From positions 23,427 to 87,426 of the forward strand of contig CACNRH010000002.1 of the NCBI GenBank assembly GCA_902622825.1: 64,000 nt of DNA, written 5' to 3'. The position numbers were made by a program, and so were the translations under genes. Each line of letters opens with the position of its first letter. Position 1 is the first letter of the stretch. This DNA comes from an uncultured Pelagibacteraceae bacterium. GTDB lineage: Bacteria > Pseudomonadota > Alphaproteobacteria > Pelagibacterales > Pelagibacteraceae. A model generated the notes under the pieces. The model saw only the letters and a program-made list of their open reading frames with translations, searched no databases and was not told the DNA's origin. Below are positions 33,169 through 43,852 of the stretch, in pieces.

Positions 33169-34096
33169 AATATTTTTAGCAGCCCCAAGAGGATTTTGTG
33201 CTGGCGTTGAAAGGGCAATTGAAATAGTAAATCAAGCCATTAAAAAATATGGAACACCAGTATACGTTAGACATGAGATAGTTCATAACAAGCACGTCGT
33301 TGAAACTTTAAAAAGTAAAGGAGCAATATTTGTCGAAGAATTGTCGGAAATAGAAGATAAAACTCGTCCAGTGATTTTTTCTGCTCATGGAGTGCCTAAA
33401 AAGGTGCCTGAAGAAGCGAAATTAAATAATTTAACTTTTGTAGACGCAACTTGTCCCTTGGTATCTAAAGTACACAGAGAGTCAGAGCAAAACTTTAGAA
33501 AAGGTTACGATATAATTCTTATTGGGCACAAAAATCATCCAGAAGTTGTTGGAACTATGGGTCAGTTGCCTGAAAAAGCTATAACGTTAGTAGAAACTGT
33601 TGGGGATGTAAAAAATTTAAAAAAAGAAAAATTTAAAAAAAACCTTTCGTACATAACTCAAACAACTTTGTCATTAGATGATACCACTGAAATTATTGGG
33701 GAGTTAAAAAAAAAGTTTCCAATGATAAAAGGACCAGTCAAAGAGGACATTTGTTATGCAACAACAAACAGACAGTTAGCAGTCAAAAAAATAGCACCTA
33801 ATTGTGATATGTTTTTTATAATTGGTAGCAGAAATTCATCCAATTCTTTAAGACTTGTTGAGGTTGCTAAAAAAGCCGGCTGTCAAAAATCTGAACTTAT
33901 TCACCATGGCAAAGAATTGCCCTTTGATAAAATTGAGAAGTGCAAAACTATTGGCATCTCCTCTGGAGCCTCAGCCCCCGAAATTTTAGTCAATGAATTG
34001 ATGAAAAAAATCAAAGCTAAATTTGAAATTAAAATTGAGGAAGTGAAAGTCGCAGAGGAAAAGGTTGTTTTTAAATTACCCAAAGAATTAAATTAA
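33152..34096 (+). CDS. ispH: 4-hydroxy-3-methylbut-2-enyl diphosphate reductase
   Basis: A 314-residue iron-sulfur enzyme, the last step of the MEP pathway, producing IPP and DMAPP. The three cluster cysteines are Cys16 (GFCAGVERAIEI), Cys101 (DATCPLVSKVH) and Cys201 (DICYATTNRQ), with SAHGVP, GHKNHPEVVGTMGQ and SSNSLRLVE also present. Start codon ATG lies inside the last 17 bases of blh, so it is translationally coupled with the retinal genes. This places an isoprenoid-precursor enzyme in the same transcript as the enzymes that use its product. thrB follows with a 1-base overlap. Confidence 0.96.
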   Translation: MKSEIKIFLAAPRGFCAGVERAIEIVNQAIKKYGTPVYVRHEIVHNKHVVETLKSKGAIFVEELSEIEDKTRPVIFSAHGVPKKVPEEAKLNNLTFVDATCPLVSKVHRESEQNFRKGYDIILIGHKNHPEVVGTMGQLPEKAITLVETVGDVKNLKKEKFKKNLSYITQTTLSLDDTTEIIGELKKKFPMIKGPVKEDICYATTNRQLAVKKIAPNCDMFFIIGSRNSSNSLRLVEVAKKAGCQKSELIHHGKELPFDKIEKCKTIGISSGASAPEILVNELMKKIKAKFEIKIEEVKVAEEKVVFKLPKELN

Positions 34097-35064
34097 TGGC
34101 TGTTTATACAAAGTTAGATCGATCATCAATCGAAAAGATACTATCAAATTATAGATTGGGAAGTTTAGATAATTTCAAAGGTATAGAGGAGGGAATTGAA
34201 AATACTAACTATTTTTTGTCAATAAATAATAAAAAATATATTTTAACAATATATGAAAAAAGAGTAAAATCAAAAGACCTTCCCTTTTTTTCTAGCCTAA
34301 TGACATCATTAAACAATGCTGGTTTTAAGTGCCCAATTCCAATAATTAATAATTCAAATAAATCTATTTCTAATTTCAACGGTAAAAACTTGATGATTGT
34401 CTCTTTCATTGAGGGGAAAGCCAAAAAAAACCTATCTCCTGATAATTGTAAATCCATAGGTATTGAAGTTGCAAAAATGCACGACCTGACTAAAGATTTT
34501 AAAATAAAAAGAAAAAATGATTTATCAGTAAACTCTTGGAGAAATTTATTCGATACTGTTAAAGACAAATGCTCAGATATTCACGATGATTTACCAAATT
34601 TGATTGAAGAAAATTTAAATAGTGTTGAACAAAATTGGCCTGAAAGTTTGCCAAAAGGAATAATTCACGCTGATTTATTTCATGACAATATTTTTTTTAA
34701 ACAAGATCGTTTAAGCGGAATAATTGACTTTTATTTTTCTTGTGAAGATTTCTACGCTTTCGAAATAGCTATTTGTTTTAATGCCTTGTGCTTTGATGGC
34801 GTTAAAGAAAATTTAAGTTTTAATATTACAAAGGCGAAAAAGTTTATTGATGGTTATTCGTCAGTAAGAAAAATAACTGACGAGGAAAAAAGCAATATTA
34901 AGATTTTATCTCAGGGAGCATCTTTAAGATTTTTGTTAACAAGAGTTTTTGATGCATTAAATACTGTTGAGGGTGCTATGGTAAAAAATAAAGATCCTAT
35001 TGAATATCTAAAAAGATTAGAGTTTCACAAAAACTCAAAAAATTTTGAGGATTATTTCTTTTAA
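34096..35064 (+). CDS. thrB: Homoserine kinase, ThrB of the aminoglycoside-phosphotransferase fold
   Basis: A 322-residue kinase. FKGIEEGIENTNYFLSIN near the start is typical, IHADLFHDNIFF near 195 is the catalytic loop with Asp, and GIIDFYFSCEDFYAFEIAI is the metal-binding segment. This is the ThrB form common in alphaproteobacteria, unrelated to the GHMP ThrB of E. coli. It makes O-phosphohomoserine for threonine synthase, whose gene thrC lies close by on the opposite strand (35967-37340). It overlaps ispH and rnhA by one base each. Confidence 0.93.
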   Translation: MAVYTKLDRSSIEKILSNYRLGSLDNFKGIEEGIENTNYFLSINNKKYILTIYEKRVKSKDLPFFSSLMTSLNNAGFKCPIPIINNSNKSISNFNGKNLMIVSFIEGKAKKNLSPDNCKSIGIEVAKMHDLTKDFKIKRKNDLSVNSWRNLFDTVKDKCSDIHDDLPNLIEENLNSVEQNWPESLPKGIIHADLFHDNIFFKQDRLSGIIDFYFSCEDFYAFEIAICFNALCFDGVKENLSFNITKAKKFIDGYSSVRKITDEEKSNIKILSQGASLRFLLTRVFDALNTVEGAMVKNKDPIEYLKRLEFHKNSKNFEDYFF

Positions 35065-35489
35065 TGAAATTAAAAATTTACACAGATGGAGCATGTTCCG
35101 GAAACCCCGGAAAAGGTGGTTGGGCTGCAATAATATTGGACGATAAAACAATTCAATTTACTATCTCAGGTAGTGCCGAAAACACTACTAATAATAGAAT
35201 GGAGTTGACGGCGCCGATAATGGCACTAAAGAAAATAAAAAAAAAATCTGAAATAACAATTATCACAGACTCTCTTTATGTTAAGGATGGAATAACAGAG
35301 TGGATTCAAAAATGGAGGATAAATGGTTGGAAAAACTCAAATAAAAAACCCATTAAAAACAAGGATCTTTGGATTAAATTGGATGCGTCTTGTAAAAAAC
35401 ATAAGGTTATGTGGAAGTGGGTAAAGGCTCATGCTGAAGATAAATTCAATAATTTGGCTGATGAGCTAGCTGTCTCAAAAACTAAATAA
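35064..35489 (+). CDS. rnhA: Ribonuclease HI
   Basis: A 141-residue endonuclease degrading RNA in RNA-DNA hybrids. The catalytic carboxylates are in IYTDGACSGNPGKGGWAAI (Asp), NRMELTAPIMAL (Glu), ITDSLYV (Asp) and NNLADELA (Asp). The basic protrusion WIQKWRINGWKNS is present, so it is the E. coli-like form. It closes the 16-gene forward run, and its last 8 bases overlap the peroxiredoxin gene on the other strand. thrB-rnhA adjacency is frequent in alphaproteobacteria. Confidence 0.96.
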   Translation: MKLKIYTDGACSGNPGKGGWAAIILDDKTIQFTISGSAENTTNNRMELTAPIMALKKIKKKSEITIITDSLYVKDGITEWIQKWRINGWKNSNKKPIKNKDLWIKLDASCKKHKVMWKWVKAHAEDKFNNLADELAVSKTK

Positions 35490-35970
35490 GGTTTATAAAT
35501 TTTTCGGCAGAAGTTAAGTCGCATTGGGCTGTCTCTTTCTCTTCTTTTAATAATTTAACTACATTGTTGTCTATTAGCATTGAATATCTAGTAGATCTTA
35601 TTCCAAGACCTTTATCAGATTTATCAATTTCTGCGCCAATAGTTTTTGTAAATTTAAGATAGGGATCCCCAACCATTAAAATTTTACCACCAACTTTTTG
35701 ACTTTCTCCCCATGCTTTCATGACATTTGGATCATTTACAGCTATACATATAATTTGTGTAACTCCCTTTTGTGTTGCCAGATGATAATTTTTTATAAAA
35801 CCTGGAAGATGAAGCAATGAACAGGTCTTGGTAAAGGCACCTGGCATGCCTAAAATTATAACTTTTTTATTTTCACACAATTCTTGTAAATTAATTTTTT
35901 TTATCGAATTATCTTTTTCAATATGAAACAATTCTGATTTTGGTAATTTATCTCCCACCTTTATTTTCAT
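35482..35970 (-). CDS. Peroxiredoxin of the Prx5 type
   Basis: A 162-residue thiol peroxidase. The active site MPGAFTKTCSLLHLPGF, with peroxidatic Cys50, is the PGAFTxxCS pattern of Prx5/AhpE-like redoxins. CIAVNDPNVMKAWGE and LGIRSTRYSMLIDNNVV follow as in the family; Cys near position 149 in TAQCDLT may be the resolving residue. No signal peptide, so it is cytoplasmic. It overlaps thrC by 4 bases and is the last gene of the long reverse run behind the oxidase operon. It likely removes hydrogen peroxide or organic peroxides. Confidence 0.9.
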   Translation of the reverse strand: MKIKVGDKLPKSELFHIEKDNSIKKINLQELCENKKVIILGMPGAFTKTCSLLHLPGFIKNYHLATQKGVTQIICIAVNDPNVMKAWGESQKVGGKILMVGDPYLKFTKTIGAEIDKSDKGLGIRSTRYSMLIDNNVVKLLKEEKETAQCDLTSAEKFINLI

Positions 35971-37340
35971 AAATTTTTATCTATAACGTATTTTTTTAAA
36001 TCGCTTAAATTATTTTCCAATACATCAAATTTTTCTTTTTTGTTTGGTAAACTTAAAATCTGTTGGGGTATTGAAACATCTTTATTTATAGCAATTTTAA
36101 CAGTTTCAGCAAATTTATATGGATGAGCGGTAGCTAAAATTGCTGTGGGTAAATTATTTTGAATTTTATAGGACGCGCCGACGGCTGTTGCAGTGTGAGG
36201 ATCTATAATAAATCCGAAGTTATTAAAAAAATCTCTTATAATTCTTATTGTATCGTTATCATTAACGGCCTCGGCCACAAAAAATTTTTTGATTTCATCA
36301 AGTTCACTCTTTTCCAGCGAAAATGAGCCTTTGATTTTCAACTCATTCATTAAGTTGTTGACCCTTGCGTCACTATAATTTGCAATATCAAATAATAATC
36401 TCTCAAAGTTGCTTGAAACTTGTATATCCATACTAGGGGTTAGTGTTGATTTGACTTTGCTAGGTTCGTATTTCCCAGAATTAATTACTCTAGCTAAAAT
36501 ATCATTCTCATTTGTTGCAACGATAAGTTTTCCCATCGGTAGTCCCATTTTTTTTGCTACGTAACCTGCATAAATATCTCCAAAGTTGCCTGTTGGAACA
36601 GCAAAATTTGTTTTTTTTGAAAGTTTAAAATAACAATAAAAATAATATACAATTTGACATATTATTCTCGCCCAATTAATTGAATTTACGCCTGACATAT
36701 TAATTTTTTCCCTAAAATCATTATCTGAGAACATTTCTTTTACTGCTTTTTGGCAATCGTCAAAATTACCTTTTAGTGCAATGTTATAAATATTCTTAGA
36801 TCCTATAGTTGTCATAATTTTTCTTTGTGTCGGCGAAATTTTGTTGTGTGGATGAAGCACAAAAACATTGATATTCTTTTTATCATTCAAAGCAGAAATT
36901 GCTGCTGAGCCCGTATCTCCAGAAGTCGCTACTATTATATTTATGACCTTATTCTCTGCTATTTTTAATTCACTATAAAGGTTACCTATCACCTGCATTG
37001 CTATGTCTTTAAAAGCTAAAGTGGGACCGTGATACAATTCTACAAGAGCTAAATCCTCAAATTTTTTTATTTCAACCACTTCATTATGATTAAATTTTGA
37101 GTACGATTTTTTAACAATTTTACTAACATCATCTTTAGAAAAATTCTCTTTACAAAAAGAATAAATAATTTCTGCAGCTAAGTCTAAATAGCTAAGTTTA
37201 CCTAGTTCGGATATCTCTTCTTCACTAAATCTTATAGGTCCTTTGGGAATAAATAATCCACCATCGGGCGCTAAACCTCTTTCAAATATACTTCTAAAAT
37301 CACAGTTTAGACTTTTATTTCTGGTGCTATAATATTTCAT
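35967..37340 (-). CDS. thrC: Threonine synthase
   Basis: A 457-residue PLP enzyme converting O-phosphohomoserine to threonine. The N-terminus MKYYSTRN and RSIFERGLAPDGGLFIP are characteristic of the long class of threonine synthases; GPTLAFKDIAMQ contains the PLP lysine, and VATSGDTGSAAI and PTGNFGDIYAGYVAKKMGLP follow. It is downstream of surf1 with a 4-base overlap and upstream of the peroxiredoxin with a 4-base overlap. ThrB is encoded nearby on the other strand. Being attached to the oxidase operon behind surf1 recurs in alphaproteobacteria. Confidence 0.95.
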   Translation of the reverse strand: MKYYSTRNKSLNCDFRSIFERGLAPDGGLFIPKGPIRFSEEEISELGKLSYLDLAAEIIYSFCKENFSKDDVSKIVKKSYSKFNHNEVVEIKKFEDLALVELYHGPTLAFKDIAMQVIGNLYSELKIAENKVINIIVATSGDTGSAAISALNDKKNINVFVLHPHNKISPTQRKIMTTIGSKNIYNIALKGNFDDCQKAVKEMFSDNDFREKINMSGVNSINWARIICQIVYYFYCYFKLSKKTNFAVPTGNFGDIYAGYVAKKMGLPMGKLIVATNENDILARVINSGKYEPSKVKSTLTPSMDIQVSSNFERLLFDIANYSDARVNNLMNELKIKGSFSLEKSELDEIKKFFVAEAVNDNDTIRIIRDFFNNFGFIIDPHTATAVGASYKIQNNLPTAILATAHPYKFAETVKIAINKDVSIPQQILSLPNKKEKFDVLENNLSDLKKYVIDKNL

Positions 37341-37990
37341 TGTTTTTTTCTAAAGTATAAAAAATATATCAGTATGGATAATGCAACAGAATACCATGTT
37401 AAAGCATATTTAAGGTGATTGTTTGTCAAATTTGCTGTTATTACTTTAGGAGTAGGTAGATTAGTCTTTTTACCTTCAAGGAAAATAACATAATTTCTGA
37501 AATTTATACCAGTAAATCTCTTCAAATCATTCTGATTCAAAGAAAACCAAACATTTTTGAAAATATCATTTTTTGGCTTAAACATGTTTGGTTTTGGAAT
37601 TTCTCTAAATATGCCAACTATCTCATTTTTTTTTATTACATTGATTGATTTTAGGTCTTTGTAATTCTTGTCTATCCATCCTCTATTAACTAATACGTGT
37701 TCATTAGAATTTGTCATTAATGGTGTGATAACATCAAAACCTGGTTTGCCAGTTTCATTAAGGCTGTAGAGATAAATTTGTTTATTGAATTTAAATTTTC
37801 CTTCAACCGAAACTCTTTGATAGTTTTTTTTAATTAATTTTGAGTATTTTACCGGCTCCGATTTTAATCCAGTATTTATTTGATCGATCAAATCAAGTTT
37901 CCATTGCAATCTATAAAGTTGCCATGTTCCTAATGAACAGAAAACTGTAATAAAAAAAATAACAAATATGTTAAATAATGTTTTTTTCAA
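37337..37990 (-). CDS. surf1: SURF1-family cytochrome c oxidase assembly protein
   Basis: A 217-residue membrane protein with one helix at each end (LFNIFVIFFITVFCSLGTWQ and KYALTWYSVALSILIYFLYF), the SURF1 layout. The N-terminal GTWQLYRLQWK and the loop segments LVNRGWID and YALTWYSVA are family motifs. SURF1 (also called Shy1) helps insert haem a into subunit I. It lies 7 bases after ctaE and overlaps thrC by 4, ending the oxidase set proper. Length is slightly below the usual 230-250, consistent with a compact genome. Confidence 0.9.
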   Translation of the reverse strand: MKKTLFNIFVIFFITVFCSLGTWQLYRLQWKLDLIDQINTGLKSEPVKYSKLIKKNYQRVSVEGKFKFNKQIYLYSLNETGKPGFDVITPLMTNSNEHVLVNRGWIDKNYKDLKSINVIKKNEIVGIFREIPKPNMFKPKNDIFKNVWFSLNQNDLKRFTGINFRNYVIFLEGKKTNLPTPKVITANLTNNHLKYALTWYSVALSILIYFLYFRKKQ

Positions 37991-37997
37991 TTATTTC

Positions 37998-38789
37998 TTA
38001 GCTACCCCAGATGTAAATTGCAGCAAATAAAAATAACCATACGACATCAACAAAATGCCAGTACCAGGCTGCTGCTTCAAATCCAAAGTGATGATCAGGT
38101 TTAAAATGTCCTTTCATTGATCTATATAGACAGACTGCTAAGAAGATCGTACCCACTATAACATGGAAACCGTGAAAGCCTGTAGCCATATAAAAAGTGG
38201 AACCGTAAATATTTTGTGAAATTGTAAAAGTTGCATGATGATATTCATATGCTTGAAAACAAGTGAATATAAAACCAAGAAAAACAGTGGCCATTAACCC
38301 ATTTACTAATCCTTTTCGGTCATTTTCCAACATAGCATGGTGTGCCCATGTTACTGTGGTGCCCGATAATAATAAAATTAAAGTGTTAATTAATGGTATG
38401 TCCCATGGATCAAAGGTTTTAATGTCTGCTGGAGGCCAAACATTTCCAATAGCCTCGGTTGGAAAGAGGCTAGCGTTGTAAAAAGCCCAAAACCAAGCAA
38501 CAAAAAACATTACTTCAGAGGCGATAAATAATGTCATGCCGTACCTATGTCCAATTTGGACAACAACAGTATGATGACCTTGTTTTTCGGCCTCCTCTAT
38601 GACATCTCTAAACCACATAAAGGATCCGTAAATTAACAAAGCTGTACCAACTAGCAGTAACCACAAGGTTTTCGTGTGAAAATAATAAACCGCCCCGAAC
38701 GCAAGTATTAGAGATGCAAATGACGCAAAAATTGGCCAGGGACTTGGGTCAACTAAATGGAAATCGTGTTTTTTTTCTCCAGAGGACAT
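37998..38789 (-). CDS. ctaE: Cytochrome c oxidase subunit III
   Basis: A 263-residue seven-helix subunit. It begins KKHDFHLVDPSPWPIFASF, the family N-terminus, and carries GMTLFIASEVMFFVAWFWAF, WPP, LLLSGTTVTWAHHAM, GFHGFHVIVGTIFL and the C-terminal FEAAAWYWHFVDVVWLFLF. It stabilises the catalytic core. The gene is 2 bases after ctaG, in the canonical alphaproteobacterial order ctaC-ctaD-ctaB-ctaG-ctaE. Complete. Confidence 0.97.
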   Translation of the reverse strand: MSSGEKKHDFHLVDPSPWPIFASFASLILAFGAVYYFHTKTLWLLLVGTALLIYGSFMWFRDVIEEAEKQGHHTVVVQIGHRYGMTLFIASEVMFFVAWFWAFYNASLFPTEAIGNVWPPADIKTFDPWDIPLINTLILLLSGTTVTWAHHAMLENDRKGLVNGLMATVFLGFIFTCFQAYEYHHATFTISQNIYGSTFYMATGFHGFHVIVGTIFLAVCLYRSMKGHFKPDHHFGFEAAAWYWHFVDVVWLFLFAAIYIWGS

Positions 38790-38791
38790 AA

Positions 38792-39349
38792 TTAAACTTT
38801 ACCACCTTTTTCGTAATAATCAGACGAAAAAAAAGTGAAAGATAATGTCACATCTGATATTTCATTAGTTTTGCTGTCATCAACTACCTCGGGGTCTAGA
38901 AAGAATGTCAAAACAAAGTTCTTTTTTTCTCCAGGCTTTAAAGTCTGTTTTTCAAAACAAAAACAACCAATCTTATTTAAATAAATACCAAATGGAGAAG
39001 GTGATACATTAAATGTTGCTGAACCAGACGATAATTTAGCTGAATTATTCTCAACAAAAAAATTAACATTGTGGATTTCTCCTGGTTTAAGTTTTAGAGT
39101 ATTTTTTTCAGGATAAAACTTCCAATCAAGGTTGCCGTTAGAATTAGTATCAAATCTGATCTTGTAATCTTGGTTGACTATAATTTTTGGGATTTCTTTA
39201 TTGGACGCATTTTGAGTTGTACCTCCGAAACCAGTTACTCTACAAAATAAGTCATAAAGTGGAACAGAAGCAAAAGACAAACCCAGCATTATTAAAAAAA
39301 TCAATACTAATATAATTGGTGTTAATCTTCTATTGCTGAAACTTATCAT
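38792..39349 (-). CDS. ctaG: Cytochrome c oxidase assembly protein CtaG (Cox11)
   Basis: A 185-residue copper-delivery protein for the CuB site of subunit I. One N-terminal helix (ILVLIFLIMLGLSFASVPLYDLFC) leads to a periplasmic Ig-like domain. The copper-binding motif CFCFE is present in KIGCFCFEKQTLKPGE, and VPLYDLFCRVTGFGGTTQ is the conserved juxtamembrane segment. Start overlaps the small membrane gene before it by 4 bases (ATGA). Length is normal. Confidence 0.95.
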   Translation of the reverse strand: MISFSNRRLTPIILVLIFLIMLGLSFASVPLYDLFCRVTGFGGTTQNASNKEIPKIIVNQDYKIRFDTNSNGNLDWKFYPEKNTLKLKPGEIHNVNFFVENNSAKLSSGSATFNVSPSPFGIYLNKIGCFCFEKQTLKPGEKKNFVLTFFLDPEVVDDSKTNEISDVTLSFTFFSSDYYEKGGKV

Positions 39350-39456
39350 ATTTCCCTGTTATAAATTCCTATATTGTAAAAAGTCATTAAGAATAAAAAA
39401 ACTATAAAGATAATCAAGGCAAAGGCAGTAATCATATTTTTTTTTTTATTTTTCAT
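39346..39456 (-). CDS. Small single-helix membrane protein between ctaB and ctaG (CoxF-like)
   Basis: A 36-residue ORF read from the reverse strand: a Lys/Asn-rich start (MKNKKKN), one hydrophobic helix (about 8-27, ITAFALIIFIVFLFLM) and NREI at the end. Both ends interlock with neighbours in ATGA overlaps: its ATG shares bases with the ctaB stop and its TGA with the ctaG ATG. A small membrane protein at this position, often called CoxF, is known from alphaproteobacterial oxidase operons, which fits. Sequence alone cannot prove homology at this length; the gene position and perfect overlaps are the main evidence. Confidence 0.75.
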   Translation of the reverse strand: MKNKKKNMITAFALIIFIVFLFLMTFYNIGIYNREI

Positions 39457-40370
39457 ATTTGGTAGATGGTATCTATAAGTAAAAATAAGAAAAGAAAAAA
39501 TAGATACATTATAGAATACGTAAATATTTTTTTGGCTAATAAATTTGATTTTTTCTGGTTTTTAGCTTCATTCAAGTTATAGCATAAATAAATATAATAT
39601 GATGTTAGAGCGCTACTTAATACAAAGTAATAAAGTGTAACCATTTCAAAGTAATACATGGATAATACTGGCATTAGCATCAATAAAGAGTAAACAAAGA
39701 TATTTTTTTTTGTTTTGTCAGTCCCGGATATTAATGGCAACATTGGTATATTTGCTTTTTTATAATCCTCTGATTTATAAAGACTTAGGGCCCAAAAATG
39801 TGAAGGTGTCCACAAAAAAATAAGTAAAAAAAGTATCATTGGCTCAGCTGATAAATTCCCTGTTGCTATGGACCATCCAATTACTGGAGGTAATGCTCCC
39901 GCAGCCCCGCCGATTACTATATTTTGCGGTGTCTTCCTTTTTAACCAAACTGTATATATAAAAAAGTAAAAGCTAATTGTTAAAAATAACAAAAAGGCTG
40001 AAATAAAATTTGACGAAAAATAAAGAAGTGAAATTGAAATTAAGCTGAGAATTATCCCAAAGCTTAAAGCTTGATTTTTTTTAACTTTGCCAATCGGAAT
40101 TGGTCTCAAACAAGTTCTTGACATCAGTGCATCTAAATCGGACTCATACCACATATTTAGAGTTCCTGCTGCTCCAGCACCTAAAGAAACAGCTAAAAGT
40201 GAAACTATTGCCGTAATAATATCCACCTCGGTAGGGGCTATCACTAGACCAACCATACAAGTAAAAAGAACTAATGACATGACTCTTGGTTTCATTAAAC
40301 TAAAAAAGTATTTAAAGTTTTCTACTGAAACTGAAGACTCTCTTTTAGATTTTATCGCGTAAGGTATCAA
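39453..40370 (-). CDS. ctaB: Haem o synthase (protoheme IX farnesyltransferase)
   Basis: A 305-residue UbiA-superfamily prenyltransferase that adds farnesyl to haem b for the oxidase. NMWYESDLDALMSRTCLRPIP is the first Asp-rich motif, KRKTPQNIVIGGAAGALPP and SHFWALSLYKSEDYKKANIPM are conserved, and several hydrophobic helices are present. It lies 1 base after ctaD and overlaps the small membrane gene by 4 bases. Haem a synthase (ctaA) is not in this window. Assignment is firm. Confidence 0.96.
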   Translation of the reverse strand: MIPYAIKSKRESSVSVENFKYFFSLMKPRVMSLVLFTCMVGLVIAPTEVDIITAIVSLLAVSLGAGAAGTLNMWYESDLDALMSRTCLRPIPIGKVKKNQALSFGIILSLISISLLYFSSNFISAFLLFLTISFYFFIYTVWLKRKTPQNIVIGGAAGALPPVIGWSIATGNLSAEPMILFLLIFLWTPSHFWALSLYKSEDYKKANIPMLPLISGTDKTKKNIFVYSLLMLMPVLSMYYFEMVTLYYFVLSSALTSYYIYLCYNLNEAKNQKKSNLLAKKIFTYSIMYLFFLFLFLLIDTIYQI

Positions 40371-40371
40371 T

Positions 40372-42815
<2,444 letters not shown>

Positions 42816-42849
42816 TTTTATAAATTCACAATTTCAATTAATGCGACAA

Positions 42850-43560
42850 TTAATGATCAGAAAGGACAAAATTTATCAAGGAAATTGCACTTATAGTAGC
42901 TGTATCAGCTCTTAAAATATTATTCGAAAGAGAAAAAGGAATCGTATTAGTTTTAGAAAGTATTGTCTCTCTTTCTTTTGGTGTGAAATCACCCTCTGGA
43001 CCTATCAAAACGCATAAAGATTTAGCTTCTTTAAAATCTTTTATATCTAAATTATTCTTTGAGTTAATATCGGCAAATAAGAGCTTGGTCGATTGATCTA
43101 AACTTTCAAGAAAATTTTTTAATTTTATCATGTCAGAAATAGTTGGTGGGACCAATTGATTTGATTGTTCTGTTGCCTCTATAACAATTTTTTTTGCTCT
43201 TTCATAATTTATATCTTTTACTTCAGTTCTATCAGATATTAATGGAATGATTTTACTTACACCTAGCTCTGTTGCTTTCTGAAAAATATTTTCAAGAGGG
43301 TTTTTTTTAACTAAGCAAATAGCTAGTTGTATATTATTTAATTTTTTAGCTTCTTTTATTTTGTTCAGAAATTTAACTTCTACTCTATTTCTGTCTAAAA
43401 AAATAATTTCACTTTTCCATTCGCCATACTTATTGAAAAAATTAATTTTCGATCCTCTTTTGAGCCTAACTACATTAATAATATAGTGGGTGTGTTCTTT
43501 TGATAATAAACTAGTTGAATTTTCTACTATACTGTTTGGATGATATAATCTAATATTCAT
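42850..43560 (-). CDS. rsmE: 16S rRNA (uracil(1498)-N3)-methyltransferase
   Basis: A 236-residue SPOUT methyltransferase acting on helix 44 of 16S rRNA. The N-terminal PUA-like domain (IRLYHPNSIVENSTS, HYIINVVRLKRGSKINFFN) leads to LAICLVKKNPLENIFQKATELGVSKIIP, and the knot has LIGPEGDFTPKERE and LSNNILRADTATISAI. The RsmE family usually reads LGxxILRxETA, so this is a fair match. It is divergent from the CDGSH gene over 49 bases, and the oxidase operon starts 34 bases behind it. Confidence 0.93.
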   Translation of the reverse strand: MNIRLYHPNSIVENSTSLLSKEHTHYIINVVRLKRGSKINFFNKYGEWKSEIIFLDRNRVEVKFLNKIKEAKKLNNIQLAICLVKKNPLENIFQKATELGVSKIIPLISDRTEVKDINYERAKKIVIEATEQSNQLVPPTISDMIKLKNFLESLDQSTKLLFADINSKNNLDIKDFKEAKSLCVLIGPEGDFTPKERETILSKTNTIPFSLSNNILRADTATISAISLINFVLSDH

Positions 43561-43609
43561 GAGATTATATAATATAGATAAAACAAAAAAAAATTAAAGG
43601 AGCATTATT

Positions 43610-43846
43610 TTGAAGAAGAGTAAAAGAGCTGGGGAGAGTCCTATTGGAGTTGACGTTGTTAAGGGAAAATCATATTTTTGGTGTACTTGTGGGTTAAGCT
43701 CGAAACAGCCTTTTTGTGATGGCTCACACAAAGGTACTAATTTCGTTCCATTAAAATACCAACCAGATCAATCTAGAAAAGTTTTTTTTTGTCTATGTAA
43801 GCAAACAGTTGACCCGCCGCTTTGCGACGGATCACACAATCTCTAA
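43610..43846 (+). CDS. Twin-CDGSH iron-sulfur protein
   Basis: A 78-residue soluble protein with two CDGSH motifs. The first set of ligands is Cys25, Cys27, Cys36 and His40; the second is Cys61, Cys63, Cys72 and His76. This fits the tandem CDGSH class related to mitochondrial MiNT/CISD3, holding two [2Fe-2S] clusters with 3Cys-1His ligation. The start codon is TTG, backed by an AAAGGAG site 7 bases upstream, which decides it. Function is probably redox or cluster transfer. It is 6 bases before the haloacid dehalogenase gene. Confidence 0.9.
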   Translation: MKKSKRAGESPIGVDVVKGKSYFWCTCGLSSKQPFCDGSHKGTNFVPLKYQPDQSRKVFFCLCKQTVDPPLCDGSHNL

Positions 43847-43852
43847 GCTTAT

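Noticed and set aside
34209..34568. 119-codon reverse open frame inside thrB
   Set aside because: Antisense shadow of a well-conserved kinase gene with no family motif.
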